A DNA stretch of 34,888 nt from Candidatus Faecisoma merdavium (GCA_018716405.1 DVJX01000046.1:1-34888), one strand, 5' to 3'; counted from the stretch's first letter, positions 9,503 to 17,813 are shown. Notes: a model not told the origin generated them from the letters alone. A program made the numbers and translations.

Positions 9503-10663
9503 TATTTCTATAAATTTATAATCATTTTTATATTGTTCAAAATAGTTTTTAAAATCTTCATCTAATAATGGATTTTCAGTTATTACATATCTATTAAATG
9601 ATATTGTTGTTAATTTTGGATAACTCGTTTTAAAATTATCTATTTCATTTGGATATAAGAATTCGATTAATGATAGGATAGTGTTATAAGTTAAATTAGA
9701 TAAATTATTTTTTTCAGCAATAACAATGGTTGTTGTTTTTTCGTCTCCTTGTTTATATAATTTTAAATTTCCTTTTTCAATTATTGCAGTTCCAGACTCT
9801 TTTAGAAAACTTTCTTGTTCTTTTAAGTCATTAATTTCGATATACATAGTTTTTAAACTTGAAGTGTCTATTTTTTTATCAATATTTATAGTTATTTCAG
9901 TTCCATTTTCAGTTTGTACTATAGTTATTCCATCAATATTAGTTACAGTTAAATCAACTGAATTTAATAATGAAATTACTTCATTTTCTTCTAAACCATG
10001 TAACATTCCTATACTATCCATAATTATTAAATATAAATTATAATATATATCGTCGTTATTATCTAAAAATTTAAAACTTCTATTTTCTAATGTAAATATA
10101 TACTGTTTAGTACTAATATCTTCTGTATTTTCTATATCTATTTTGTTAACATCCACAATAATTTTATTATCAATAACTTTTGCTACACAATTGTATCCTA
10201 AAGTTTTTAAATTTTGTAATCCACTATGATTATTAAATTTATTAACAATATCATTTAATGTAATTTTTGTTTCAATATTATCAACTGGCTTATTTGGTGT
10301 GGGATTAGGAACATTGTTTGATTTATTAAAAAAAACAAAATATAATATGACTATTACAATAATTGTTATACAAAGCACTAAAGGAATTATAAATTTATTA
10401 ATTTTTCTCTTTGACTTATTTTCACTTTTTATATTATCAATATTATTATTTATTTGTTTAGATTCTAAATTATTATTTTCAATATTTGCTTCTTTAGAAT
10501 CTAAATTATTGTTTTCAATTAATTCTTCAATCTTAATTATTTCGTTTGGATTTAATGGATTAACAATATTTAATTTATTAACTAATGAATTTGTATTTTG
10601 TATAGGTTGAACTGAATTATTTGATTGGTTGTTATTCATATCATTTAATGAATTATTATTCAT
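9482..10663 (-). CDS. Asn-rich single-pass membrane protein of unknown function
   Basis: I do not recognise this 393-aa protein. Residues 1-90 are cytoplasmic-looking, very rich in Asn, and contain a tandem 12-residue duplication (IENNNLDSKEAN / IENNNLESKQIN, about 49-72). A single transmembrane helix spans about 91-112, after a KSKRKINK positive patch, and about 280 residues follow outside the membrane. The outer domain alternates beta-prone and charged stretches, has no cysteine pair beyond one Cys, and shows no catalytic motif I can name. AGAGGAT supports the ATG. The gene is monocistronic or follows its own promoter, converges with dnaJ and lies downstream of the PBP gene. A cell-envelope role is possible but unproven. 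Confidence 0.75.
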   Translation of the reverse strand: MNNNSLNDMNNNQSNNSVQPIQNTNSLVNKLNIVNPLNPNEIIKIEELIENNNLDSKEANIENNNLESKQINNNIDNIKSENKSKRKINKFIIPLVLCITIIVIVILYFVFFNKSNNVPNPTPNKPVDNIETKITLNDIVNKFNNHSGLQNLKTLGYNCVAKVIDNKIIVDVNKIDIENTEDISTKQYIFTLENRSFKFLDNNDDIYYNLYLIIMDSIGMLHGLEENEVISLLNSVDLTVTNIDGITIVQTENGTEITINIDKKIDTSSLKTMYIEINDLKEQESFLKESGTAIIEKGNLKLYKQGDEKTTTIVIAEKNNLSNLTYNTILSLIEFLYPNEIDNFKTSYPKLTTISFNRYVITENPLLDEDFKNYFEQYKNDYKFIEIKINKDA

Positions 10664-10680
10664 ATTATCTATCCTCTTTT

Positions 10681-10718
10681 CTTGTTATATTATATCATTA
10701 ACAAGATTTCCAAGACAA
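10681..10718 (-). promoter_or_regulatory. Probable promoter with embedded inverted repeat, upstream of the Asn-rich membrane protein
   Basis: On the minus strand, TTGTCT (10718-10713), an 18-bp spacer and TATAAT (10694-10689) precede the gene. The inverted repeat CTTGTTA / TAACAAG (10681-10687 and 10699-10705) brackets the -10 box and could be an operator. The -35 is weak. Confidence 0.45.
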
Positions 10719-10748
10719 TAATAAACAAAAAATATTTTAAATTTTACA

Positions 10749-12680
10749 TTATTCCTCATATTTAATGGTAGGAACATCATCGTCTAGATTTTGATTATAT
10801 GATGGCTCTGTTCCTTTTAAGTAATATAATATAACACTATTTTTATCTTCTTTTGTAGCTATTTCACCAGTTAATGGATTTGCTAATACGCCAACAACAT
10901 TATTTGGCATAGTAAACCAATTATCCTCTTTACCACTTAAATATCTTTCAATTATATCAGCCCACATGTTTTTGTTATTAGTAGCATCGTTATTTTCTAA
11001 TTGTCTATTATCATCATATCCTGCCCAAAGTCCAACTATTACGTCTTTATTGTATCCAAATACTAAATGATCATATTCTGTTGTTCCAGTTTTAATAGCA
11101 TATTTTCTAGTTAATTTGTTTGAAATGACATAAGAAGTTGGAGTAGTATAACTAATGAAATTAGGATTTGAAGTATTTGCTAGTAATTCGCTTAAAATAT
11201 ATGTAATGCTTTTGTTTAAAATTATTTCTTCAGTATTTTTATGTTCATACAATATATTTCCATTAATATCTTCTACTTTATTAATGAAATATGGTCTTAC
11301 ATTTTTTCCTTCACTTGCCAAAATAGCGTATGCATTAGTCATCTCTAATAAACTGATTGGTTCACTTCCTAAAGCTAAAGATGGAATACTATTTAGATTT
11401 GTAGTAACTCCAAATCGTTTCATCGTATCTACTAAAACATCACTACCTAAGAATAAATGAGTTTTTACAGCATATATATTATCTGAGTAAGCAATAGCAG
11501 CAGCTAGAGATATTTCTTGATTAGGATATATTTCTGCATAGTTTGTTGGACTATATGTTTGATTTTCTGAAAAAACAAAAGTTGTTTTCTCACTTGTAAA
11601 TGTAGTGGATGATGTAAAATTATTTTCTAATGCTGCATAATATAGAAAAGGTTTGATTGTGGATCCTACACTTCTATTATTAGATAAAGCACGATTATAT
11701 TGACTTTTATTGTAATCGACTCCTCCAACAAGTCCTAATACTGCACCATTTGGGTTCATTATAACACTAGCTACTTGAATATCTTTTTTTATGTTTTCTT
11801 TAATTGAATATTCTATTGCTTCTTGTGCATTAGGGTCAAAATTTGTATATATTTTTAGCCCTCCAGTTTCTATTAAAGATGCTGGAATAGATTTAATGGT
11901 TTTAAGTTCTTCCATTACAGCATCTTGATAATACATTGAAGAAGTTAAATCATTTTCATCTTTAATATCAAAAACTAATTCTTCATTATAAGAATCTGTA
12001 ACTTGCTGATTAGTTATATAACCATTTTTTTCCATAGCGTTTAATACAATTTTTTGTCTTTCTTTAGCTTTATCATAATTTGAAAAAGGAGAGTATTCAC
12101 TAGGACAATTTGGTATACCAGCCAACATTGCTGCTTCGGCAATAGATAAATCCGAAGAACTTTTACCAAAATAGTATTGACTTGCATTTTCTATACCAAA
12201 TATACCCCCATAATTAATGGTGTTTAGGTATCCTTCTAAAATTTCTTCTTTAGAATAGTGTGTTTCTAATCTTATGGTAAGCCAAGCTTCATTAAATTTT
12301 CTATTCCATGTTTTATCAAAACTTAAATATAAATTTTTAGCATATTGTTGAGTTATAGTAGAAGCTCCTTCATTTCTTGAGTTACTTTTAATATTATTAT
12401 AAAGAGATTTTACTATTCTTAAATAATCAAATCCAATATGATTAAAAAAATTTTTATCTTCTATAGCTATAGTAGCATTAATGACATCTTGATCTAATTC
12501 TTCATAACTTATCCAATCATCAGTACCAGTTATTAAATTTTGGTTGATATCATAAAAATAATAACTTTTAGAGTTATTAACATTTAATTTCGGACTAATA
12601 AAAGCATATAAATATAGACCAAAATATAAAATAATACCTAAAATTAATATAATTAATATTATTTTAATAAATTTTTTCAA
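10749..12680 (-). CDS. Class A penicillin-binding protein (PBP1a-type transglycosylase/transpeptidase)
   Basis: After a short cytoplasmic tail and a transmembrane helix (about residues 5-28), the GT51 glycosyltransferase domain shows EDKNFFNHIGFD, GASTITQQYAKNLYL, RKFNEAWLTIRLE and EGYLNTINYGG. The transpeptidase domain has the SxxK motif in GSTIKPF, SDN in AYSDNIYAV and KTGT in IKTGTTEYDH. It polymerises lipid II and cross-links peptidoglycan outside the membrane. At 643 aa it is compact and lacks long C-terminal extensions. The start is TTG at 12680, supported by AGGTGAT 6 bases upstream and by the hydrophobic segment that follows. It is divergent from the DUF1934 gene. Its presence shows the organism makes a wall. 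Confidence 0.95.
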   Translation of the reverse strand: MKKFIKIILIILILGIILYFGLYLYAFISPKLNVNNSKSYYFYDINQNLITGTDDWISYEELDQDVINATIAIEDKNFFNHIGFDYLRIVKSLYNNIKSNSRNEGASTITQQYAKNLYLSFDKTWNRKFNEAWLTIRLETHYSKEEILEGYLNTINYGGIFGIENASQYYFGKSSSDLSIAEAAMLAGIPNCPSEYSPFSNYDKAKERQKIVLNAMEKNGYITNQQVTDSYNEELVFDIKDENDLTSSMYYQDAVMEELKTIKSIPASLIETGGLKIYTNFDPNAQEAIEYSIKENIKKDIQVASVIMNPNGAVLGLVGGVDYNKSQYNRALSNNRSVGSTIKPFLYYAALENNFTSSTTFTSEKTTFVFSENQTYSPTNYAEIYPNQEISLAAAIAYSDNIYAVKTHLFLGSDVLVDTMKRFGVTTNLNSIPSLALGSEPISLLEMTNAYAILASEGKNVRPYFINKVEDINGNILYEHKNTEEIILNKSITYILSELLANTSNPNFISYTTPTSYVISNKLTRKYAIKTGTTEYDHLVFGYNKDVIVGLWAGYDDNRQLENNDATNNKNMWADIIERYLSGKEDNWFTMPNNVVGVLANPLTGEIATKEDKNSVILYYLKGTEPSYNQNLDDDVPTIKYEE

Positions 12681-12702
12681 TTTAAATCACCTACATTTAT
12701 TA

Positions 12703-12732
12703 TTGATAAAAACAAAAAAAATATGATATAAT
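12703..12732 (+). promoter_or_regulatory. Promoter of the DUF1934 gene
   Basis: TTGATA (12703-12708), 18-bp spacer, TATAAT (12727-12732), 22 bp before the ATG. Confidence 0.65.
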
Positions 12733-12754
12733 TACCGAAAAAGAGTGTGATTTT

Positions 12755-13102
12755 ATGAGTAAAATAAATATTAATGTTATTATAAAAAATGAAGATGGTA
12801 TTATTGATAACAATTATGTAGCATTAAAAAATAAAAATAGAATAATATATTATGAAAAAGATTATAAAACAACTATTTTTTTAGATAATTTTAAAATAGT
12901 AAGAGAAAATAAAGATTGCATTATAAATATGAATTTTGAACAATCTAAACAAACAATAGGAAATATTGATGTAAACAACAATAAATTAGATTTAGAAATA
13001 TATACTTATTGTTTAGATGTTTTAGATGATTACATTAAATTAAAATATAAAATTATTCCAACAAATCAAGAGATAACTTTTGAACTTAAAAAGTGTAAAT
13101 AA
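12755..13102 (+). CDS. DUF1934 (YwiB-like) beta-barrel protein
   Basis: This small (115 aa), beta-rich protein has the spacing of DUF1934: an early ININVIIK strand, IIYYEKD, a RENKDCIINMNFEQ segment, then LDLEIYTYCLDV and YIKLKYKI near the end. Family members are predicted calycin-like barrels of unknown function. Position supports the call: in Bacillus the homologue ywiB sits just upstream of argS and rpoE, and here rpoE follows after 99 bp, with argS absent from between them. No signal peptide is seen. Sequence conservation is low, so this rests on both pattern and neighbourhood. Confidence 0.7.
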   Translation: MSKININVIIKNEDGIIDNNYVALKNKNRIIYYEKDYKTTIFLDNFKIVRENKDCIINMNFEQSKQTIGNIDVNNNKLDLEIYTYCLDVLDDYIKLKYKIIPTNQEITFELKKCK

Positions 13103-13145
13103 ATAGTATATTTAAAAAAATATATATCATATTATAAAAATAGTA

Positions 13146-13173
13146 TTGACACATTTTGAAAATGTGCTAAAAT
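13146..13173 (+). promoter_or_regulatory. rpoE promoter with a perfect 17-bp palindrome in the spacer
   Basis: TTGACA (13146-13151), 16-bp spacer and TAAAAT (13168-13173) preceded by TGC form an extended -10 promoter. CACATTTT-G-AAAATGTG (13150-13166) fills the spacer exactly and looks like a repressor operator. Confidence 0.7.
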
Positions 13174-13201
13174 TATGATGATATTTTAACAAGGAGGAAT
13201 T

Positions 13202-13636
13202 ATGTTAATTAAAAATATGGCAAAAGAAGATTTAGAAATTTTATCTTATGCAGACTTAACTGAATTGATTTTAAAAGAAGAAAGAAAACCACTAAATACA
13301 CCAACTATATTTAAAAAAATTTGTGATTTATTTAACTATAGTGATGATGAATATACTGATAAAATAGGAGATTTTTATACATCTTTGACTACTGATAAAC
13401 GTTTTGTATTTTTAGATACAAATGAATGGGATTTAAGAGAAAAAAATCCAGTCGACATTGTAATGGATGAAGACGAAGATGAAGATGATGAAGAAATGGA
13501 ATATGAAGAAGATATAGATGAAGAAATAGATGAATATGAAGATGTAGATTCAGTAGTAGATGATGAAATTGATGATGTTGATGAAGATATGGAAGATTTA
13601 GCTATTTTATCTGATGAAGAATTAGAAGAAAACTAG
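13202..13636 (+). CDS. rpoE: DNA-directed RNA polymerase delta subunit
   Basis: The protein starts with a HARE-HTH-type domain (residues about 6-85: EDLEILSYADLTELIL, LNTPTIFKKICDLF, DKIGDFYTSLTTDKRFVFLDTNEWDLR) and ends in a ~55-residue tail made almost only of Asp and Glu. This two-part structure is specific to RpoE/delta of Firmicutes, a small RNA polymerase subunit that helps recycle polymerase and displaces it from nucleic acid. The Shine-Dalgarno AAGGAGGAA lies close to the ATG at 13202; the alternative ATG at 13217 aligns better with family N-termini but is too far from that site. It follows a DUF1934 gene as in Bacillus. Confidence 0.95.
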   Translation: MLIKNMAKEDLEILSYADLTELILKEERKPLNTPTIFKKICDLFNYSDDEYTDKIGDFYTSLTTDKRFVFLDTNEWDLREKNPVDIVMDEDEDEDDEEMEYEEDIDEEIDEYEDVDSVVDDEIDDVDEDMEDLAILSDEELEEN

Positions 13637-13715
13637 TTCTTTTTTTTGAAAAATAAAATAAATAGTTTTATGTATAAAAAAAATAAAAACATTCAAAATA
13701 TTATTGGTGATTAAA

Positions 13716-14153
13716 ATGAATGAAAATAATGAGTTATTAGAATATATTTATCAAAATAGTGAAATGGCTAAATATTCTTTAGAAAAACTAATTAATGAAT
13801 TAAAAGGTAAGGATAATAAAATAAAAAAAGATGTTGAAGAGATATTAAAGCAATATGAAGAATTTTATAAAGATTTAAAAAAACATTTAAAAAAGCAAAG
13901 TATAAAACCTAAAGAAAATACTTTTTTATCTAAAATGGGAGCTCTTATGGGGATAAAAAAAGAAGTTATTAGCGATAATAGTGACGCTAGTATTGCTGAT
14001 ATGCTAATAAAGGGTATCTCTATGGGAGTTTTAGACATAGAAAAAAAACTTAGTCAGTATGATGAGAAAACAGATAAAAAAATAATAAACTTAACAAAGA
14101 AATTTTTATCTTTTCAACAAAGTTCAATTGATAATTTAAAAAAATATTTATAG
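13716..14153 (+). CDS. Small all-helical (ferritin-like four-helix) protein of unknown function
   Basis: The protein is 145 aa, highly charged and predicted helical throughout, opening with NELLEYIYQNSEMAKYSLEKL and containing ASIADMLIKGISMGVLDIEKKL. I recall similar uncharacterised proteins in Clostridia with a four-helix, ferritin-like outline and a conserved SxIAxMxIxGxxMG segment; that is recall, not a search result. No His/Glu metal site is evident. The start is moved from the TTG at 13704 to the ATG at 13716, because TTGGTGAT, in which that TTG lies, forms the Shine-Dalgarno. It follows rpoE by 79 bp. Role unknown. Confidence 0.7.
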   Translation: MNENNELLEYIYQNSEMAKYSLEKLINELKGKDNKIKKDVEEILKQYEEFYKDLKKHLKKQSIKPKENTFLSKMGALMGIKKEVISDNSDASIADMLIKGISMGVLDIEKKLSQYDEKTDKKIINLTKKFLSFQQSSIDNLKKYL

Positions 14154-14154
14154 T

Positions 14155-14182
14155 TTGCTATTTTTGTAAAATATGATATAAT
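14155..14182 (+). promoter_or_regulatory. Promoter of the glycosyltransferase gene
   Basis: TTGCTA (14155-14160), 16-bp spacer, TATAAT (14177-14182), 31 bp before the ATG. Confidence 0.6.
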
Positions 14183-14212
14183 GTTATTGTTATACTTTAG
14201 GAGTGAGTTTTA

Positions 14213-15439
14213 ATGATTCAATTTTTATATTATATTTTATTTATACTTTGTTTGGCTTATGGTTTGTATTTTTTTATTACTGGTTTTTTTGGATTTAAGA
14301 ATATTAATAAGAAATTATTAAAAAAACATAAATCAAAAAATAAATTTGCAGTTTTAATTGCTTCGAGAAATGAAGAGGATGTAATTGGACATTTAGTAAA
14401 AAGTTTATTAGATCAAAATTATCCAAAAGATTTATACGACGTTTATGTTATTCCTAACAATTGTACTGATGAAACTGAAAAAGTTGCTAAAAAAGCAGGT
14501 GCTAAAATAATAAAATGTACTGTTCCAACAAAGTCAAAAGGAGAAGTATTGAAATTTACATTTGAGAAATTATCTAAAAGTAAAGACATTGATGCTTATG
14601 TTATTTTTGATGCAGACAATGTTGTACATCCTGATTTTTTATCAAAAATGAATGACGCTTTGTGTGAAGGATATAAAGTAGCTCAAGGTTTTAGAGATAG
14701 TAAAAATCCAGGTGATAATTGGATTAGTGGAAGTTATTCAATATTTTATTGGATTCAAAATTTCTTTTTTAGTAAGGCACGTATGCAAATGGGTGGATCT
14801 GCAAGTATAAATGGTACAGGCTTTATGATAAAAAAAGAAATAATCGATGAATATGGTTTTAATACTTACACTTTGACAGAAGATGTTGAATTTACAGCAC
14901 AATGTGCTTTAAGAGGTATTAAAGTTATGTTTGTTGAAGATGCAATTACGTATGATGAGCAACCAACTGAATTTAAAGCTTCATGGAAACAAAGAAAAAG
15001 ATGGTCTATGGGGAACATTCAATGTTTTAGAAGATATAATAAGGATTTATTTAGAACTTATAGTAAAACCGGATTTATTCCTTGTTTGGATATGTTATTA
15101 TCTTTTATGGCTCCATATATTCAAATTTTAACAACTTTACTTACAGTTATATTAATATTATTTAAAGTGTTTAATATTGAATTATATGATGTATTTTCAT
15201 ATATGTATGCTTATGGATTACTATTTTTCTTTATAACATATTTGGCAAATGTAATATTAAATATATTTGTAATTAAATATAATAAAAAAAGTGTTAAAGA
15301 TATACTTCCTGGAATATTATTATTTACTTTATTTATGCTAACTTGGATTCCAATAAATTTTATTTGTATGTTTAAAAAAGATTTAACTTGGGAACCAATT
15401 AAACATAAAAGAGGTATGGGGATAGATGAAATTAAATAA
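14213..15439 (+). CDS. Membrane glycosyltransferase family 2, processive-type
   Basis: This 408-aa protein has one N-terminal transmembrane helix (about 3-24), a cytoplasmic GT2 domain and three or more C-terminal helices (about 285-395). GT2 motifs are clear: LIASRNEEDVI, PNNCTDET, the DAD metal/UDP motif near residue 136, TEDVEFT, and KQRKRW near residue 260. The (Q/R)xxRW motif is typical of processive synthases such as those for cellulose, hyaluronan or poly-N-acetylglucosamine. It probably makes or extrudes a cell-surface glycan from a nucleotide sugar, but the sugar cannot be read from sequence. It has its own promoter and terminator, and no other glycan genes are adjacent, so it may act alone. 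Confidence 0.88.
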   Translation: MIQFLYYILFILCLAYGLYFFITGFFGFKNINKKLLKKHKSKNKFAVLIASRNEEDVIGHLVKSLLDQNYPKDLYDVYVIPNNCTDETEKVAKKAGAKIIKCTVPTKSKGEVLKFTFEKLSKSKDIDAYVIFDADNVVHPDFLSKMNDALCEGYKVAQGFRDSKNPGDNWISGSYSIFYWIQNFFFSKARMQMGGSASINGTGFMIKKEIIDEYGFNTYTLTEDVEFTAQCALRGIKVMFVEDAITYDEQPTEFKASWKQRKRWSMGNIQCFRRYNKDLFRTYSKTGFIPCLDMLLSFMAPYIQILTTLLTVILILFKVFNIELYDVFSYMYAYGLLFFFITYLANVILNIFVIKYNKKSVKDILPGILLFTLFMLTWIPINFICMFKKDLTWEPIKHKRGMGIDEIK

Positions 15440-15467
15440 AAATGTTTTCGCATTTTTATTTTTTTTA
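15438..15467 (+). terminator. Terminator after the glycosyltransferase gene
   Basis: AAAAATG (15438-15444) and CATTTTT (15451-15457) form a 7-bp stem with a TTTTCG loop, followed by a T-rich tract. The stem overlaps the gene's stop codon. Confidence 0.75.
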
Positions 15468-15487
15468 TAGAAAATATATAAAAAAAA

Positions 15488-15496
15488 TGTTATAAT
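15488..15496 (+). promoter_or_regulatory. Extended -10 promoter of the hydrolase-ddl pair
   Basis: TGTTATAAT (15488-15496) is a TGn-TATAAT extended -10; no good -35 is visible. It lies 15 bp before the hydrolase ATG and directly after a terminator. Confidence 0.5.
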
Positions 15497-15511
15497 TAAA
15501 TAGGTGAGAAC

Positions 15512-16252
15512 ATGTTAATAAAAAATATAAATATTAATTTTGTAGATTATGGAGCAAAAGATAATCCTATAGTTTTGTTACATGGTTGGGGACAAAATAT
15601 AAATATGATGAAAGGACTTGGAAATCAACTTAGTAGTACTAATAGAATTATAATAATAGATTTACCAGGTTATGGAGAAAGTGATGAGCCAAAAGAAGTT
15701 TGGAGTGTTGATGATTATGTAACATTTTTAAAAGAACTTTTGGATAGATTAAATGTTGATAATCCTATTATAATAGGTCACTCATTTGGTGGTAAAATAG
15801 GTTTATTATATGCTACAAAATATAATGTTAAGAAATTAGTTTGTTTAGCAAGTCCATACAAAAAAAATGTAAAAAAAATGTCTTTGAAAACAAAATTGTT
15901 AAAAACAGCTAAAAAAATACCAGTTTTAAATAAATTAGAAAATTTTGCAAAAAGACATATTGGATCAACAGATTATAAAAATGCTAGTGATATGATGAGA
16001 AAAATTTTAGTTGAAACAGTAAATTATGATATATCTGATCAATTATACAAAATTAAATGTCCAACTTTACTTATTTGGGGAACTATGGATCAAGCGGTTA
16101 GTATAAATGATGCATATGAATTAGAAAAGTTGATTGCTGATTGTGGTTTGGTTACATATGAAGGATGTTCTCATTATGCATATTTAGAAAGATTTGGTCA
16201 AACAGTAAATGTACTTAAAAATTTTATAGGAGATGATAGAAATGAAAATTAA
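15512..16252 (+). CDS. Alpha/beta hydrolase fold protein
   Basis: The 246-aa sequence has the standard fold landmarks: an oxyanion HGWGQ (about 25-29), DLPGYGESD, the nucleophile elbow GHSFGG (Ser near 92), the acid in LIWGTMDQAV and the catalytic His in GCSHYAYLE. No signal peptide is present, so it is cytoplasmic. It resembles small esterase/lipase or C-C hydrolase members, but the substrate cannot be determined. AGGTGAG lies upstream of the ATG. Its last 11 bp overlap the start of the Ddl-type gene, so the two are translationally linked; a wall-related role is possible only by association. Confidence 0.88.
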   Translation: MLIKNININFVDYGAKDNPIVLLHGWGQNINMMKGLGNQLSSTNRIIIIDLPGYGESDEPKEVWSVDDYVTFLKELLDRLNVDNPIIIGHSFGGKIGLLYATKYNVKKLVCLASPYKKNVKKMSLKTKLLKTAKKIPVLNKLENFAKRHIGSTDYKNASDMMRKILVETVNYDISDQLYKIKCPTLLIWGTMDQAVSINDAYELEKLIADCGLVTYEGCSHYAYLERFGQTVNVLKNFIGDDRNEN

Positions 16253-17432
16253 AGTAGGAGTAATATTTGGGGGAGCTACTGTTGAACACGAAGTTAGTAT
16301 TATTTCAGCAGTTCAAGCTATGAAACATTTAAATGAGGAGAAATATGATATTTATCCAATTTATATTTCAAAGGATAGAACATGGTATACAGGTAAAATG
16401 TTAATGGATATTGATATTTATCGTGATTTTGAAACATTAAAAAAGTATGCAAAAAAGGTAGTGCTATATAATCACAATGGGGCATTTAGATTACAAGCTT
16501 TAAATCTTTTTAAGACTATTGTAGCAGATTTAGATATAGTTTTACCTATTGTTCATGGAAACAATATGGAAGATGGTACTATTCAAGGATATTTAGAAAT
16601 GGTAGGTGTACCATATGTTGGAAGTAACGTCTTAGGATCAAGTTTAGGTCAAGATAAAGTTGTAATGAAGCAAGTTTTTGAAAGCTTAAATTTACCTGTT
16701 GTTGATTATATTTGGTTTTTTGACAATGAGTATTTTGAAGAAAAAGAAGAATTGTTAAAAAAAGTGAAAAAAATGGGTTATCCAGTTATTGTAAAGCCAG
16801 CATCTTTAGGAAGTAGTGTAGGGATAACTTTTGTAAAAGATAGTGAAGGAATAGAAAAAGCTATTGATGAGGCAATTAAATATGATACTAAAGTTGTAAT
16901 AGAAAAAGCTGTATCTAATTTAGTTGAAGTAAATTGTAGTGTATTAGGAAATTATGAAAATCAACAAACTAGTGTTTTAGAGGAAGTAATGAGTACAGCT
17001 GAATTTTTAACTTACCAAGACAAATATTTAGGTGGTGGAAAAGGAAAATTAGGCACTAAAGGAAGCAAAGGAATGGCTGGTGCTAGCAGAATCATTCCAG
17101 CAAGATTAGATGAAAAAACGACTTTAAAAGTAAAAGAAATAGCTAAGGAAGCATTCAAGGCTTTAAATTTGAGTGGTGTTTGCCGAATTGACTTTTTAAT
17201 TGATGGAAGTACAAATAAAGTTTATATTAATGAACCTAACACTATTCCTGGTAGTTTATCGTTTTATTTATGGGAAAAGAGTGGAAAATCTTATGAAGAG
17301 TTATTAGATGAAATGATTACTATAGCAATTAAACAATATAAATTACGTCATCAAAAAACATTCTCTTTTGACACTAATATTTTAAGTAATTTTAGTGGTA
17401 CTAAAGGAGTAAAGGGAAAATTAAAATATTAA
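16242..17432 (+). CDS. ddl: D-alanine--D-alanine ligase family protein (ATP-grasp)
   Basis: The N-terminus (KVGVIFGGATVEHEVSIISA) and central ATP-grasp core (PVIVKPASLGSSVGITFV, VCRIDFLID) place this in the Ddl family, which joins two D-Ala for peptidoglycan precursors. Two features differ from the usual enzyme. The family's NTxPGMTxxS segment reads NEPNTIPGSLSFY, and the omega-loop region after DKYLGGGK carries a Gly/Lys-rich insertion (GTKGSKGMAGAS). These fit a divergent clade seen in Firmicutes, and substrate preference could differ. The start is moved to the ATG at 16242 (396 aa), because GGAG lies 9 bp upstream and directly abuts the track's ATG at 16233. It overlaps the hydrolase gene by 11 bp and ends at a strong terminator. 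Confidence 0.88.
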   Translation: MKIKVGVIFGGATVEHEVSIISAVQAMKHLNEEKYDIYPIYISKDRTWYTGKMLMDIDIYRDFETLKKYAKKVVLYNHNGAFRLQALNLFKTIVADLDIVLPIVHGNNMEDGTIQGYLEMVGVPYVGSNVLGSSLGQDKVVMKQVFESLNLPVVDYIWFFDNEYFEEKEELLKKVKKMGYPVIVKPASLGSSVGITFVKDSEGIEKAIDEAIKYDTKVVIEKAVSNLVEVNCSVLGNYENQQTSVLEEVMSTAEFLTYQDKYLGGGKGKLGTKGSKGMAGASRIIPARLDEKTTLKVKEIAKEAFKALNLSGVCRIDFLIDGSTNKVYINEPNTIPGSLSFYLWEKSGKSYEELLDEMITIAIKQYKLRHQKTFSFDTNILSNFSGTKGVKGKLKY

Positions 17433-17464
17433 AAAACAAGATTCAAAAAAGAATCTTGTTTTTT
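17431..17464. terminator. Strong terminator after ddl
   Basis: AAAAAACAAGATTC (17431-17444) pairs fully with GAATCTTGTTTTTT (17451-17464) around an A6 loop. The A- and T-runs on both flanks make it usable in both directions, including as backup for the minus-strand tRNA operon. Confidence 0.9.
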
Positions 17465-17474
17465 AATTTATAAA

Positions 17475-17496
17475 TAAAAAAACTGACATTTGTCAG
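17475..17496 (-). terminator. Terminator of the tRNA operon
   Basis: On the minus strand, CTGACAAATGTCAG folds into a short hairpin followed by seven Ts, 14 bp after the tRNA-Glu CCA end. Confidence 0.75.
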
Positions 17497-17509
17497 AAAT
17501 TTGTATATC

Positions 17510-17586
17510 TGGTGACCAGTACGGGATTCGAACCCGTGAATGCTGCCGTGAAAGGGCAGTGTGTTAAGCCACTTCACCAACTGGCC
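17510..17586 (-). tRNA. tRNA-Glu (anticodon UUC)
   Basis: The minus strand folds as a full cloverleaf: acceptor GGCCAGT/ACTGGTC, anticodon stem CTGCC/GGCAG with loop CTTTCAC (anticodon TTC), T-arm ACGGG-TTCGAAT-CCCGT, and an encoded CCA end. It is the last of three tRNAs in the operon. Confidence 0.96.
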
Positions 17587-17588
17587 AA

Positions 17589-17665
17589 TGGCGCCTCAAG
17601 TAGGACTCGAACCTACGACCCCTTGATTAACAGTCAAGTGCTCTAACCGACTGAGCTATTAAGGC
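17589..17665 (-). tRNA. tRNA-Asn (anticodon GUU)
   Basis: Acceptor GCCTTAA/TTGAGGC, anticodon stem CTTGA/TCAAG with loop CTGTTAA (anticodon GTT), T-arm GTAGG-TTCGAGT-CCTAC, discriminator G and encoded CCA. It lies 2 bp upstream of tRNA-Glu. Confidence 0.96.
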
Positions 17666-17668
17666 GTA

Positions 17669-17745
<77 letters not shown>

Positions 17746-17766
17746 GTCTTATCGAAACGCATATTA

Positions 17767-17795
17767 AGTATATCGTATTTTTTTGGTTTTGACAA
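17767..17795 (-). promoter_or_regulatory. Promoter of the tRNA-Ile/Asn/Glu operon
   Basis: On the minus strand TTGTCA (17795-17790), 17-bp spacer and TATACT (17772-17767), about 22 bp before tRNA-Ile. Confidence 0.8.
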
Positions 17796-17813
17796 GAGTT
17801 TTTTTAAAAAAAA

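Noticed and set aside
13116-13142. Possible hairpin after the DUF1934 gene
   Set aside because: The A/T-only complementarity has no stable stem and no clear T-run.
13625-13650. Possible terminator after rpoE
   Set aside because: There is a T-run, but the preceding stem (about four base pairs) is too short to support the call.
15211-15453. Minus-strand 80-aa ORF over the end of the glycosyltransferase gene
   Set aside because: It is opposite a well-supported transmembrane region and has no family resemblance.
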